A DNA stretch of 64,000 bases, from NCBI GenBank assembly GCA_022559845.1, contig CM040125.1, positions 291,758,200 to 291,822,199 on the forward strand. The letters run 5' to 3'. A model generated the notes under the pieces. That model did not search any database, was not told where the DNA came from, and was given only the letters and a program-made list of their open reading frames with translations. The stretch comes from Amorphophallus konjac (taxonomy: Eukaryota; Streptophyta; Magnoliopsida; Alismatales; Araceae). How positions within the stretch are numbered: the stretch's first letter is position 1; each line of letters starts with the position of its first letter. A program made the position numbers and the translations under genes. Of the stretch, positions 1 to 11,997 are shown in pieces.

Positions 1-1888
1 GGCCCTATGCATTTCGGCCCAGTCGATTCTCTGCCCTTCATGAAGGTCATATACCAGATCTCGGAACTGAAAACATCCTTCTATGGTATGGCCCGACTGC
101 CGGTGGAACATACAATACTTAGTCTGATCGACTGCCGGGTTCCAAATAGGCCGTTCCGGAGGAAGTTGGATTGCATTTACTGACATGAGTGCCGAGAAGA
201 TATCTGTAAGTGTCTCTGGCAATGGAGGATACTGGGCTCTCCTGGGAGCCGGGCGCTTGCTATTTGGATTGTTGTTGTTGTAGCCGTTGGGTGGAGGGAC
301 ATTATGGTATTGTGGTGGTGGTGATGGTTGTTGTGGTGTGGCGAAGGTGTTTTGTGGAATGGTGAAGGCGGGGGGAGGGTTTTGTGGAGTGGCTTGGAAG
401 TTTTGCGGAGCGGAGTTTTATGGATTGCGGGGGTTTTGGTTGTAGCGGAAGGGTGTGGCCTGATATGGAAAAACAACGGCTTGTACTTGCTCATTTGTTT
501 GGACTCCCTCAGTAACCGGCCCTTGTGATTTCTTGTGGTACTTGGGCTTTTGATTTTCGAAGAGGGAATGGATAGGGGAGTCCTTGAATTGAGTCTGGAT
601 GAAGCGCGCCCGACTATAGAGTTGATGCATGTTGGCTATATCATTCATTGCCAGGATGTTGCGGAAGGTCGGGGTGGCATTGGAAATCAACAGTTTGACC
701 TTCTCTTCCTCCGAAATGTGGCCCAGTACTCTGGCGGCCATTTGTCTCCACCTGTCTGCATAGGTGGTGAACTCTTCATCTGGCTTCATCTTCTCAGCCA
801 CTAGATCTGTAAATGAATATTCAGGGCCGACCCTGTCTTGGAACCGCTGGATGAACTTGTCCTTTACTACCTTGAAACTCTCGGCCTCTTCCAGTGGTAG
901 AGAATAGAACCATTCTAGAGCAACACTGTCCAAAGATCGGCGGAATAAGTACGCCATGAGGCGATCATCATATTGGAACTGCGTCGATTCATAAAGAAAA
1001 TCCCTCACATGGATGAAGGGATTGCTGTTCCCATCGTACTTGCGATAGTTGGGGAGCTCTGATTGCGGAGGGAACCAGATGTTCTGGAAGCTCGGAATAG
1101 GAATATCGGCCAAGGATTGTGGGCCAACCCTTTTCTGGAGAAAGTCGAGTTGTTGCTGCATGGTGGCCCACTTGTCAAGCAAGTCCTGCTCTCGGGAGGG
1201 AGCAGGGGTAGTGAAGGATGCTGATTGTATTTGAGGGGCAGATGGAATGGCTGTTGCAACAGGCGGGAGCCCGTAAGAAGGAGTGGAAGGATAGACAGTG
1301 GAAATAGGAGGCCCGTAAGAAGGATATTGAGCCTGAGATAGACCCGGATTAGAATGATTTTGGGCCACTCCTTGCTGAGGGCGTAAGAAATCGGAAGGGT
1401 TCATAAGGAGCTGCGGAGCTACCGAACCAGAGTTGTGATGATCCACCTGGAAAAAGGAAGGGATGGGTGACTTCCCTTTATCGAAAGATTGATGGGCTGA
1501 ATTAGAAGATTGGCCCATCTCCATGCCAGCAAAAGTGATGGTCCGGGGTTGGACCGGAGTGAGATCAATCGGAGTGGGCTGAACGGACGGCCCAACAATG
1601 GAAGGATTAGATTGACCTTGGATAGTGGCAGAGGGAGAAGTATTGGACCCTTGCAGCTTGATATAAAATTTGGAGTTGGGTCGGATCCAATTGGGCCATC
1701 ATATGAAGGACGGAGCCCGCGGAAGGAGTAGAGAGAGAAGGGGTAACTTGACTACCTTCCATAGAAGTGGAGGATGGGAGAGGGGCAGTCCCCTCTCCAG
1801 AGGAAAATGTAATAACCCTAGGGGGGTTTTCAAGGAGCCCTTGAGGAAGAGAGTCCTCTTGGGAGCGAGGAGGATTAAAGGATGCCAT
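1..1888 (-). pseudogene. gag: Element A gag (broken), with CCHC-like zinc knuckle
   Basis: Structural polyprotein that would form the retroelement particle. The start chosen is the ATG at 1888-1886 (MASFNPP). The first frame runs to about 1607, then a frameshift leads into a 368-codon frame (1524-418) starting MEMGQSS. That frame has a Pro/Gln/Ser-rich N-terminal half, a short coiled coil (WATMQQQLDFLQ) and then the Ty3/gypsy gag core with ALEWFYSLPLEEAESF and YADRWRQMAARV. A TAA at 418 and more frame changes follow. A His/Thr-rich linker leads to a zinc-knuckle-like C-x2-H-x3-GH-x4-C (CMFHRQSGHTIEGC), back in the original frame at about 140-95. Protease and RT lie beyond the left edge. The family is clear; with one frameshift and several stops it is a pseudogene. 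Confidence 0.85.
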
Positions 1889-2930
1889 GGTGGACTCGAA
1901 GAGGGGATTAGAATAGAACGTGAAGAAGGAACTGACTCGAGAAGATGATTCAGATGGATGAAAACAAGTCCACATGCAACGGACAACCTTGACAATGTGA
2001 AAACAACCAACACAAAAACATTCAACAAGCAACCAAACTTAGGTGATTCTAACAAGATGTAAGTGATAAAAGATGAAGACACTCAAAGATCAACCAAGTT
2101 GTTTAAGATGATGCAACAAGGTTCTTATGATTTCTCCTTTGGAACTTTAGTGAATTGATTGATATGTGCTCTCAACAATGGGTTCCTAGTAGGAGATGGA
2201 TATGGGACTTGGTTTGACTCGAAGTGTAACCACTCCTTCACCTATGCAACCCTAGACACGGGGTGGGAAAGGTACAACCAGCCCGGCGTCCGTGTGGGAA
2301 TCCACGGCTCGCGGGGACTTACGGAGGTCCCTGCTGTGATTTCCTAGTCGGCCCCAAGGAATATGGAGACGAGAGGTCCTCACAACAAGGTAGGAAAATG
2401 CAATCTAATGTATGAAAAGATGAATGACCCTATGTGCACCGGAGTGCATGCAAAGTCTAGCCTAGAATCTAACAATCAATGGTGCACACAATGATATGTA
2501 GATATGAGCAAAGTAAGAAGGAGGGCAAGTATCACCCAAGCAATAAATCACAGCAAAAACTGCGGAAATAAATGCACCTCGGATGCGTACCTGCCAGGAG
2601 AATAACGGTCGAAGGACCCTGCGTCAGAGCACAATAACGGTCAAAGGCTAGACCGCCAGATAATATATAACGCAGGGGGATGAGACCGTCATATGAGCCA
2701 GGGAACCAAAACCAGACAGAAGTAACCGAAAAGCCCGTGGAAGCTCACACAGCAGAACCAAAGCGGCGGTCTAATGCCCCTGCGTCAGAGTACTGTGACA
2801 CGGGGACACCGGGCCGTCAGAGAACTCAGAAAACCAGAGTGAGCAGTAAACAAAGGGGAAACAAAAGGAAACTCAACAAGCAGATGATGGTAGGTTTAAA
2901 CAAGAATCAAAAGCACGATTGGCACAAGTT
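1889..2930 (-). other. Element A 5' leader, no gene seen
   Basis: Untranslated leader between primer site and gag. It has no convincing ORF. It holds scattered copies of a motif around AACGGTC...GACCGCC (for example near 2606, 2638, 2763) that also occurs in the adjacent LTR. Confidence 0.6.
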
Positions 2931-2948
2931 GTCCCACCGTGATCGCCA
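2931..2948 (-). other. Element A primer-binding site
   Basis: Minus-strand TGGCGATCACGGTGGGAC, 10 nt after the LTR end. The same 18 bases occur after the F LTR at 38580. It resembles the complement of plant tRNA-Arg 3' ends (TGGCGACCACAGTGGGA), so tRNA-Arg priming is likely. The tRNA assignment is from family knowledge, not a search. Confidence 0.7.
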
Positions 2949-2958
2949 AAAAATTATC

Positions 2959-4707
2959 TGTTGATATTTATTTGTCTATCTTCTATCTTTCTTTTGAGGT
3001 TTGAAAAGTGATATGGTAAGATGACAAACAAGCAATCAAAGATCTACTCAAACCTTTGAACATGTGATCATGAACCTAGGCAATCATAGCCAGCTCTAGC
3101 ATGGGCATGCTATCTCAATCAAACTACTCTAAGGAAAAGGAAAACACACGCCGGGGCGTGGAGCAAGGAGTAAACAAAACACACCGTGAAGGTGGAACAA
3201 GCAAGGAAAATAGAAATATATGATGAAGAAGACAGTTAATGCCCAATACCAAGGAAAGATGTGATCGCCACCAAAGTAAAAACAAGTCAAAAACCTGAAT
3301 ATACCTTGGAAATAGGTGGATGAAACACCTGCCCACGGGAGAGAAAACCAGAGAAAGCCTGCAGATCAACTTAGAAGTAACGGCCAGAACCCTGTGCGTT
3401 ACTTGGAAGTGACGGCCACACGATAGACCACCGGAAGAGAGTGACGCGCCTGCACAAGGCCGTCAGATAACCTGCAGTAACAAAGCTTGAATTCTTTTAA
3501 CTCCAACTCTTCAAGCCGACTAGAAGACCTGGGCCTCGTGTTAACGAACCTGTAAACCTACCAAAGATATAGAAAGACAAAACAAAATAACCTCAATTAG
3601 CCCTTTTCACAAGCATAGCATCAATTCTCAAAGGACTTAACATCATCAAAAGGAGATTGGATTACCGGGGAGTTTTTGGTTTTTTAACCCCTCTGGGTGT
3701 TTTAAAAGTTTGGGAAGATGTTTATATGCTTGGAGGACAGTGAAAAACATGGAGAAAGAGGAGGGACAATGCTTTGATTGAGGAAAAACCAAGGAAGAAC
3801 TCAAGCATGCAATGATGAACTTGAAAGACCAAAACCAAAGTACTCCCTTGATTATGAGGTGGATGGACGTGGGAAGCAGTTCCTCTTGGATGAAGATGGC
3901 TCCTGAGTTTGGCAGCACTTCATCGTGAATTCAAATCTTCCTCTCTTCGGGCCATGAAGTCAAGGGTTCTATTTATAGACCCTCAAACTCTCAGGTCGAG
4001 TAGAGGATAATCAAGCAAGGTAAAGAGATAACTCTTTAGTAAATCCTCGAAGATAATATCACCAAGAGTCCATAGAATCGAACGGAAGGTCCTGAGGATC
4101 AGATTTGAAAGAGATATCGTCAATCCAAACCCTTATCTCGACCACGGAGTAGTAGAGAAAAGGCCCGAACTGCCAGGACTCTCTGAAGGAAGTAACGGCT
4201 GCACGATAGACCGCCGCTTGGAAGTAACACATCAAGGACCATCCGTTACTCTCAACCCTATCCCAAAGGATAAGATCGACGGGAAGAAGACTTAATCAAT
4301 TGGACTCTGCAAAGAAGCGACGGCCAAGACATAGGGCGTCAGAATGAAACAACGGCTGCACGACAGACCGTTATTACCAATGTGTAAGCCAAAGGATAAG
4401 CACTGAAAATGAGGCCTTAAGCCTTAGGACTCTTCAAAGAGTAACGGTCCAGGCCCCATGCATTATAATGAAACAACGCGCCTGGTTCGGACCGTTATTA
4501 CCATTGAGTTTCAAGAATAGCAATGAAGGGTTGCTAAGCTGTTGCCAACGAAACGCCACCAGGAGCCAATTCTTAATCCAGGAATTAAGACCCAAGAAAC
4601 AAGCCTCAACTGATCAGAGACTCAATGAAGAGTGAACAACTCGGAGCATCATGTAGAATGAAATAAGGAGATGACCCGACTTATTGGGTATAAAACGGGT
4701 GTCAACA
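2959..4707 (-). repeat. Element A 5' LTR
   Basis: 1,749 bp with perfect TGTTGA/TCAACA terminal inverted repeats. A TATA box lies at 3969-3978. The LTR contains several imperfect stem-loop motifs of the type GTAACGGC...GACCG(TT). No second copy is in the window. Confidence 0.8.
3969..3978 (-). promoter_or_regulatory. TATA box of element A LTR
   Basis: Minus-strand CTATAAATAG, about 740 bp inside the LTR. The same 10-mer is the TATA box of the F LTR. Confidence 0.6.
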
Positions 4708-5062
4708 CCCTCCTTTTGAAAAAAAAGATATATTAAACTCATCTAGTAGCGGTCTAGGGCAGACCGCTACCTGATGGTAGTGGTCTCCCCTAGACCGCTA
4801 CCTCCCTCTTTGAGCCCGTTTCGCCCCGTTTCGGCTCTGTCGCCTAGCGGTCGCCTCCTAGACCGTTTGGCTTTACCTTGCGGTCCTCCCATGACCATTT
4901 TCATCCCTTGGTAGCCCCGCGATAGACCGTTTGCCCAACAGAGAGTCCAGAACTTCTTGAACTCCAATTTCTTCGCCCAAGAACTCCTTGGAGACCTTGT
5001 TTGATCCATTTCCTCCGAGATTATCCCTCCATTTTCTCTAAAGATTCTTGTCTAGATAATAG
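4708..5062. other. Flank with repeated AGCGGTCT/AGACCGCT stem-loop motifs
   Basis: No gene is supported. At least four partly palindromic units occur between 4745 and 4935, such as GCGGTCTAGGGCAGACCGC (4748-4766). They look like the motifs in the neighbouring A LTR although this stretch lies outside it, so it may be the remnant of a related element. Confidence 0.5.
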
Positions 5063-5332
5063 CTAATCTAACTTCTGAGCTACTAAATCAACCATCTCCA
5101 TATTCTGAGCCAACAAATCCATTTTATTTAATTTTTGAGTAATGGCATTTTTTTTCAATAAAGACCCCAAAACAGTGCCAGGGAGAGTGCATCCCAGCCT
5201 CAGAGAGAAGGGGTGTTCCCACTCCACCCAGCCCTGCTTAAGGTTAAATTTTATTAATAAGGAATTCTGGTTACAATGAAGTCGGGTGGCCAAATGGCCT
5301 AGCAAAGGATCCAAAAAAGAAATCAATATCTA
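5063..5332 (-). other. Probable LINE 3' region
   Basis: This lies directly downstream of the RNase H fragment on the same strand. It is open for 87 codons but has no recognisable domain. An A-rich run in minus orientation (5146-5153) sits among A-rich sequence. I read it as the 3' untranslated part of the LINE remnant. No clean poly(A) tail or target duplication is seen. Confidence 0.4.
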
Positions 5333-5622
5333 CTAAGGCATGCGAAGATTAGGAAGCCCCGTTTTGTCAAGCAACATAGCCCCTCTGGCATTATGAGGTA
5401 GGTCCTTCATAGTCTTGTAGATGTGAGCACCACCAGAGCAACAAGCGGCTACGGCAAGGGAGTCTGCCATTGTGTTTCCCTCTCTATAGATGTGCTGAAT
5501 TTGATAGTTGTAGGATTGGAACATATGCATGATTCCCCGCCACCATGGGAAGATAGATCAGTGAGGAATAGCTTGCTTGATAACCGCATTCACCAGCAGA
5601 GCACAATCAGAATTTGACAGGT
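5333..5622 (-). pseudogene. LINE-type RNase H domain fragment
   Basis: Read on the minus strand, the frame from about 5617 runs SNSDCALLVNAVIKQ..., then YNYQIQHIYREGNTMADSLA. The segment I-x-HIYREGNT-x-ADSLA is the C-terminal signature of the RNase H domain in plant L1-type non-LTR retrotransposons (RVT_3 family), where the final Asp is catalytic. Only the last part of the domain is present; the RT is absent. It is joined upstream to unrelated-looking Gln/Glu-rich sequence and cut at 6158 by the H LTR. Family call is good; the element as a whole is a remnant. Confidence 0.65.
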
Positions 5623-6158
5623 GGATGGTTGGTCTTCTGGTGTAAATGGAGCTCCAAAAACAACAACTGTACAGGGTTCCTCCTTTGCTCCTTGTTGAGC
5701 CTGAGATGATTCTTGTTGAGTCTCCTCTTCATGCTGTTCCTGATGATATTCTCCAAATCTGTTGAATATCTCATGAATGTTATGATCAATTTCCACCAAT
5801 ATCTGGTCATCAGTCAAATTCAATTCGTCAACATTTTGAGCTATCCAATTGTTTTGCTGCCCTTTTACAGGAATCCCTTCATCAACTGCTTTACCCATTA
5901 CATCATCATGTACTTTCTCTTGTTCAGTTTGATGTTCCACAAGCTGATCTTCTTTAGGTTGTGCTCTCTCAATCTGTTCAACTTGTGGTTGGTGTATATC
6001 CAGTTTAGTTTTAACTTGGGTTCTTCTCTTTTTCTTCGAGAAAATAGTTTTCCCTGAGTCAGCTTTTCTTTTTTGATGAACAGGAGTGATTTTTGACATA
6101 GAATCCTTTAACTTCATGAACTTTTCAATGAAATCCATATTATAGACATTTACCTTTC
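5623..6158 (-). pseudogene. Gln/Glu-rich ORF fragment of unknown origin
   Basis: Open minus-strand frame continuing into the RNase H fragment. It has a basic cluster (FSKKKRRTQVK), then a long acidic and Gln-rich stretch (QVEQIERAQPKEDQLVEHQ; HQEQHEEETQQESSQAQQ). It does not look like LINE RT. The frame continues past 6158, but that part is LTR of element H, so the true 5' end is lost. It could be a LINE ORF1-like segment or captured sequence; I do not recognise it. Confidence 0.35.
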
Positions 6159-7002
6159 TATTGGCACTCAAAATATCACTCGCGGCGATCAGGCCTCGAA
6201 GATGAATGACACGGCCTACTGAACCACAGAAGCCGATTGATATCAACATATTGAAGCCCTCTCGAGCTGCCAGAGCTTCAGGTCACCCTGTATGAACACC
6301 GAGGACTTCACCTCAGGAGAATCGAGATGAATTCACAACCAACCGACAGTGCGACCAAGCCTGCCCAATGAACCGACATTGACTTCATCGTGCCGCATAC
6401 ACTACACCCGTTGTCCGACCAAGGATGATGGACTACCCGATGGCCCACCACCTCATGAAAGACTCTCCTTAGATGAAAAAATGCCCTTAGATCTTCAGAA
6501 CGGAGGACCGGAGGCTCTGTTGGCAGAAGATCCCGGTCACCCGGCACGGGTACGGCTTCCCGCCAAGTGGGGTCCGTTAGTGGCCGAATGATCGTCCGGC
6601 CTGGGCGGAACTATCCCGGGTGTTATCCCACCCTCCAAGAAGCTTTGAGCACAAGCCAGCAGCACGAATCATAGTACCGAAAGCCGTGTCAGTGGGAAAC
6701 TCGCGTGTTCAAACAAAAGATACTCAAGGTTCTGAGAAGGGACATACATCATCCTCAAAGCATCGACAAGGCATCCCGTTGAAGTTTCGAAGAACGGTGA
6801 CAAGATGAATGTTCACGGTGATCCCTGGAATCATCCCCGAACTCACCAGCTAGCCCACAACGGGTGAGAGATGCTAATACGGCGGGCCCTAAACCGGCGC
6901 GCCCCCTTATCCGGCGCCCTCCTATTCCGGCGCGCTAAAGGCTACGGAGCTCCCTTCCCCGGCATGCCATTCCTCACACCGGATTAGGATTCGAGCTTGC
7001 TC

Positions 7003-7012
7003 CTATATATAT
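7003..7012 (+). promoter_or_regulatory. TATA box of element H LTR
   Basis: CTATATATAT, immediately downstream of the GCGC motif cluster, the same arrangement as in the E LTRs. Confidence 0.55.
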
Positions 7013-8159
7013 GTGGCTGCTCGATTGAAAAAAGAGAGAAGAGAAGAATTAAGAGGAATAATTAAAAAAAAGGAGAGAGAGCCGGAGAGCCAATCACCTT
7101 TGAGGGGGAGAGGGTTTCCTTGCGAGAGAAGCAGGGTTGTCACCGAGTGTTCCCCTCGCCGCCGTCTTCCTCTCCGCCAGAAGCCCTCCGAAGCCGGGGA
7201 AGGAGAAGAGAGTCTGCTACTCTAGTTTTGCCGGTAAAATTTAGGTGGGTGTAGCAGATCGTTTCTCGAAGACCCCTCCTCTATTTTCTCCTTTCTGCCA
7301 TCGTGTAAATGAGGGGGGGGGGGAAGGGGCGATGATACGAGCCCATCCTCATCCCCCCTCACCATCTGTTCGTCTTCTTTCTGTACTCCTTTTGCAATTT
7401 CTTCTTTGAAATCAATGAAGTGGCGGTCGAGCGACAACACCAGTGCGCCGAATGTTTATAACATGCTTAATCCTTTTGTCTCCTGTCAATGAGATGAATG
7501 ATGTTATGTCATGTATGCTTCTCCTGCTCCATGCTTAGCCTGCATGCCCGATTACTCTGTGTGTGCGATTGCTGAGTTCTGCTTCGCGGAGTCGAACATG
7601 CCCGAAGCCACGCGGGCTATATTGATATCATTTTCCCCCCTCCCCGGGGCTCTTCCTTTCGAATGCAAGGGCTGTGCCTTACCGTGTATATATATTGTGG
7701 GTTTCGTGGTTAGATACACGCTCATGTGTGCATCTCTGCCGATTTCTATTCCGAGGTCGACCCCATCGACATCCCTCTGCACTTCTTCATAGTCCAGAGC
7801 GAATAGGGTCATCTCTACAATCCCCGCATCCATTCTATGCTAATGATTCTGATGTTTCTATACCTCAATTGGTGCAATGCGCAATGCTAACCCACTAATC
7901 CTATGAGCATTAATCTGCTGACTTTCTTATCCTACGCATGATTCAAGATCGTCGGGTTTCCCCATTTCCGAGAACAGTAGTTTCAGTATTCCGGGGAGGG
8001 GGGGACATACCCCGTTGGTATCTCAGAGTCACCATTTGGTCAAAGGGCCCCCATTTGCGAGTTGTGAGGGTCCCTAAAGGCCACAAGGTGAGGATTGATA
8101 GGGCTTAGCCCAACATTAAACCCACTATCCCCAGGGACGTTGTGGTGGTCACGGGTTGC

Positions 8160-8352
8160 ATGCCCCTCGTAGGCCAGTCCTCGGGGCCTCTCATCCCTAT
8201 GAACCGTCCCTTTGCTGGATCCTGAGTTGACTATGAGCCGTGTACCCCTTGTAGGCCAATCCTCGGGGACCTCACCCCCTTATTAGTCGCTCGCTCCACT
8301 TGTTCAAACCCACGGAACTATGGTGCCCCTCGTAGGCCAGTCCTCGGGGTAT
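8160..8352 (+). repeat. Three about 80-bp repeats in H LTR
   Basis: Each unit carries CCTCGTAGGCCAGTCCTCGG or a close variant, at about 8166, 8249 and 8328. The E 3' LTR has the same three units in reverse (11811-11997); the E 5' LTR keeps only one. Confidence 0.7.
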
Positions 8353-9780
8353 CCTGTCCGATTGGGGTTTTTGCTGGCTGCCACCTTGCAGACCGACTAT
8401 TTAGGGGCTTACTCCACAAGTGGGTATGACCCCGTTTCTCCCCTACAATTCTTCAGGGACGGGAGAGATGCTGCCCAATTTTCGACAGAATTCTTCTAAC
8501 TTATGAGTTTACTCATACAAAAATGGCTTCAATAAAACATTTGTTCTAAGGCTAAGGACCCTAGTGCTCGAGTATGAACCTCACACTAGCTCATAACTTC
8601 GCCCCTGGGGGCTCTAGACTCCAATTAAACAAACAATCACCTCAATTAACTTTAAAACTCTCAATAGAATCTTAATAAACTTAAATAGTTTCAAAATTCA
8701 TAAAAAAATTAGCTAAAATGGCGCGGTCCTAATCCGGCGCACCTTAATACGGCGCGGTACCCCCCTACGCTGGAATAACGTTACACTCATAAAACTTTAT
8801 TTTCAAATGGCATGTTCCCGGCGCGCCCTAAACCGTCGCGCCCCCAGCTCACCGCGCCGGATTAACAATGGTTATGGCCGCGCCATATTAGAACCATTTA
8901 CTTACGCTTGGCAGCACCGGGGAAGCCTATCCCAACGCGTGGTCACGCCGATTTTGAAGCATTGTAATGTTCTAATCACTCACTCGACCTCGGAGCGATC
9001 CTCGTCTCCCCCGGTTGAAATTAATGACCCTAATCAATAATAAATTGAATAAGAAAGGGCTGTTCAAGCTCGGATCATATTACTATCACGCTTTTACTAT
9101 CATGTCCATTAGCGCTTCACTTTCGCTATCATGCTTGTGCTACCACTTTTATTCCTCCTTAGGGGAGGCTAATAAATTTGATTGATCATCGATCATTATT
9201 ACAACTCTATTGCCATGCTCAGCATAGTCATGAATATCATGTATGCATGCCTGTATGGACCCTCGGGTATATCAAATGGCACTGACGGAAGCCCGGGGCA
9301 TGCCCGATCGGAAGTCTCTGCTATGCGCGATGGTGGTCCTCGGACCTACGTCCTCCGCCACGTACCAAGGGTCTTCAATTTAATGAACCATGCTTCTCTT
9401 GCATGATAGATAGAAACATCTCGTGTGACCTCGTCACGTTCACACCTTCGCATATTTATTCCGGCCTCGACAGCCCACTATCTTGGTAATTAATCAAAGG
9501 TTTTCCCTCCTCGTGGGGGATGTAATTAACGCCACATCCTTTATTGTGTGGCGGACTGTTGGTCCCGACCGAATCTCAGTCGCGCCTGTGTACGGGTCAG
9601 AATGAGCGCATAATAAACTCGTCACGTACGTGACTGGCACGGCCGCGCAGTCAATCAGTCAGTTAATTACCGGTTAGTTAATTGGTTGATCGACGCACAA
9701 ATAAACCAAATAAGCCCAATAATAAAAAAATAATTTTTAATAAAAAGAAAATAAAATCAATAAATCCCATCGAAACAGTC

Positions 9781-9798
9781 TGACACGCCCAGTGGGAC
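9781..9798 (+). other. Element H primer-binding site
   Basis: TGACACGCCCAGTGGGAC, 3 nt after the LTR end. The E site differs by two transitions (TGGCACGCCCGGTGGGAC). Confidence 0.65.
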
Positions 9799-9893
9799 CA
9801 GTGTCACCTTTCATCTCTTTGTCGAGATACCTAGGCTGCGAGGCCCTCCCAAAGGTTGCTAATTATCGGCTTGTTGGTCTTTTCAGGCAAACG

Positions 9894-10478
9894 ATGACGA
9901 CAACAACTAGACTGCCTGGCGTCTGCTTTGGCCCTTCAATCGTGGCCGGTCACGCGCAAGGGTACCTGGCGGTGCCCATGGTATTCGGCAGCTTCCCTGC
10001 CATTGTTGGCTTCCCCAACTTCTTGGTGTTAGCCTTCGTAGATATGCTGGAGGTGGAACCCTCAGAGCCCGTCGAGGGAGCTGCAAAAGAGATAGAGCCT
10101 CTGAAGGCTCGATGCTGTGACGATTCGCCCAAGAGTCCAACCCTAGTCGCCAACTACCTGGTGCACCACACTGTCCCTGGGGCACGCCCTGATGCTGTCA
10201 ACAAGAACTCTGGAGGCCGTTAGCGCAAGCAACTCCAGTGGAGTACTGCTCTGGTTAACGCATCTCTGTCTCAGTCCGGTAAATCCATGATGGTTGGTGG
10301 TGTACGCGTCTTCCTCAACGGACGCAATGCATGAATAGTCCCGGACCGGGTCGTCCCTGCAATCCCCTTCCGCAACTCATATCATGCCCTCGCTGGAAGA
10401 AGGGCGGAAAGAGAAGAAGTTGGCCACTACGGCCAAGGGAAGTTGGCCCTCAAGCCAAAGAAGTTCAAAGAGGTGTGG
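9894..10478 (+). pseudogene. gag: Element H leader/gag N-terminal ORF, broken by E insertion
   Basis: Starts at the ATG of MTTTTRLPG (9894). It aligns well with the leader ORF of E: IVAGHAQGYLAVPM-x-FGSFPA and VGFPNFL-x-LAF. A TAG at 10221 and a further stop near the SLSQSGKSMMVGGVRVFLNG segment disable it. It ends at KEVWVP, where E is inserted; the frame resumes at 35192. The ORF has no zinc finger or known catalytic motif; it is the extra N-terminal module of this family's gag. Family membership is certain from the E copy; the function is unknown. Confidence 0.8.
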
Positions 10479-10483
10479 GTCCC
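10479..10483. repeat. Target-site duplication, left copy (GTCCC)
   Basis: GTCCC directly before the E 3' LTR, identical to 35192-35196 after the E 5' LTR. Confidence 0.9.
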
Positions 10484-11810
10484 TGTTTGACGTGCTTTCC
10501 TTTCGTTCGCGTATCGATCAACCAATCGACTAACTGGTAATCAACTGACTGATTGACGATGCGGGCGTGCCAGTCACATGAATGACGATTTTATTGTGCG
10601 CTCATTCTGACCCATGTCGGGCGAATGTGAGGTTCGGTCGGGACCAGCAGTCCGCCATACCATAAAGGTTATGGCGTTAATTACATCCCCCACGAGGAGG
10701 GAACACCTTTGATTAATTGCCGAGATATCGGGCTGTCGAAGCCGGAAAAAGAACTACATGATGATTATAGCAATGACAGGCAGGATGCAGCATTAATCAT
10801 GCAGAAGATGCGTAGTTTAATGGGAAAATGGCTCCTCAGTACGTGGTGGAGGACGCAGGTCCGACGACCACCATCGCGCGTGACGAAGGCTTCCGGCCAG
10901 ACATGATCCGGCTTTCAGTCGACGCCATTTAATATACCCGGGGATCTATGTATGCATGCACACAAGACATTCATGATTATATTGAACATGAAGACAGCGC
11001 CACGAAGGCAGCGGTGATCGACCACATTTATTGCCCCTCGTCGAGAGGAGGAAGGACGACATGAGTATGATAGCGAAAGCATGAATGCTAACAGATACGA
11101 TGATGATGACGATGCAACTCAGGCTCGCTTAGCCCCTCTTTTATTCGATTTGCTGTCAGATATAACTTATTGACATCGCCCCCGAGAGAGGAGACTCGTC
11201 CCGAGGCAAGCGAGTGAGTAAAATATCAAAAGGGTTTCAAAACCAGTGCGGTTACGACTTACACGGCGCGGCAGAGCGTAGGTATAGCGGCTAATACGGC
11301 ACGGTCATTACTAATAGCTTAAGACGGCGCGAGAGCTTGGGGGCGCGCTGGTCTGGGGCGCACCGGAAAGTCGCAAAAGAAAAAAAAGGGAATATGAGTG
11401 TGGCCTTAATCCGGCGCGGGGGGGTACCGTGCCGGATTAGGGCGCGCCGGGGAACTCCGCGCCGTTTTAGCCCAAATTCCATCTCTTTGGACCTCCTTTG
11501 AGTTTGTTGGGCCCATCTGGGGGACTTTGAGTTCATTGAGGCCAAGAAATTTTATTAGATTGAAGTCCAGAGTCCTCCGAGGATGACATGTTAAGCCAGT
11601 ACGAGGTTCATACTTGAGCACAAGGGTAATTAGATTCGGAGCAATTGATCATCAAGGTTCTTCATAAACTTAATCTATCCAGAATTGGACAGCATCTCCC
11701 CCGGATTGCAAAGAATTGCAGGGGATAAGCGGGGTCATGTTCACCTGTGGAACAAGCCCCTACATCGCCGGTCTGCACAATGTCAGCCAGCAAACCCCAG
11801 TGGATGGAGT

Positions 11811-11997
11811 ACCCCGAGGACTAGCCTACTAGGGGCACCCAAGGTTCCATGGGGGAAAGAAATAGGGGGAGGAAGCCGTCGACAGTGGGGACAATACCCC
11901 GAGGGCTAGCCTACGACGGGTGAGGGACCCATAGTCGATGGTTCATCCTATGGAGAGATTGACCATTGGGAGAGCGGGACTCCGAGGGCTAGCCTAC
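11811..11997 (-). repeat. Three about 85-bp repeats in E 3' LTR
   Basis: CCCGAGGACTAGCCTAC and variants at about 11813, 11898 and 11982. The same motif array is found inverted in the H LTR. Confidence 0.7.

Larger units (their letters stand above)
1..4707 (-). mobile_element. Element A: 5' part of a Ty3/gypsy LTR retrotransposon, truncated by window edge
   Basis: Read on the minus strand, the order is LTR (4707 to 2959), primer site, about 1 kb leader, then gag running off the left edge. The LTR has TGTTGA/TCAACA ends. The gag type and the Arg-like primer site suggest the Tat/Ogre side of Ty3/gypsy; this is inference because pol lies outside the window. The five bases outside the LTR are CCCTC (4708-4712), but the matching duplication would be off the left edge, so insertion cannot be confirmed. 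Confidence 0.85.
6159..9777 (+). repeat. Element H 5' LTR (degenerate)
   Basis: About 3.6 kb. The start TATTGGCACT corresponds to TGTTGGCACC of E, and the end is GAAACA. Its order of landmarks mirrors the E LTRs in reverse: the region near 6270-6370, the GCGC-rich motif cluster 6882-6935, TATA 7003, three GTAGGCC-AGTCCTCGGGG repeats (8165-8350), a second GCGC cluster 8715-8880, and the TCAATCAGTCAGTTAATTAC end region. Confidence 0.82.

Noticed and set aside
177..494. 105-codon His/Thr/Pro-rich frame on the minus strand
   Set aside because: It overlaps the gag linker in a shifted frame; the zinc-knuckle downstream is in the main gag frame, so this is part of the broken gag and not a separate gene.
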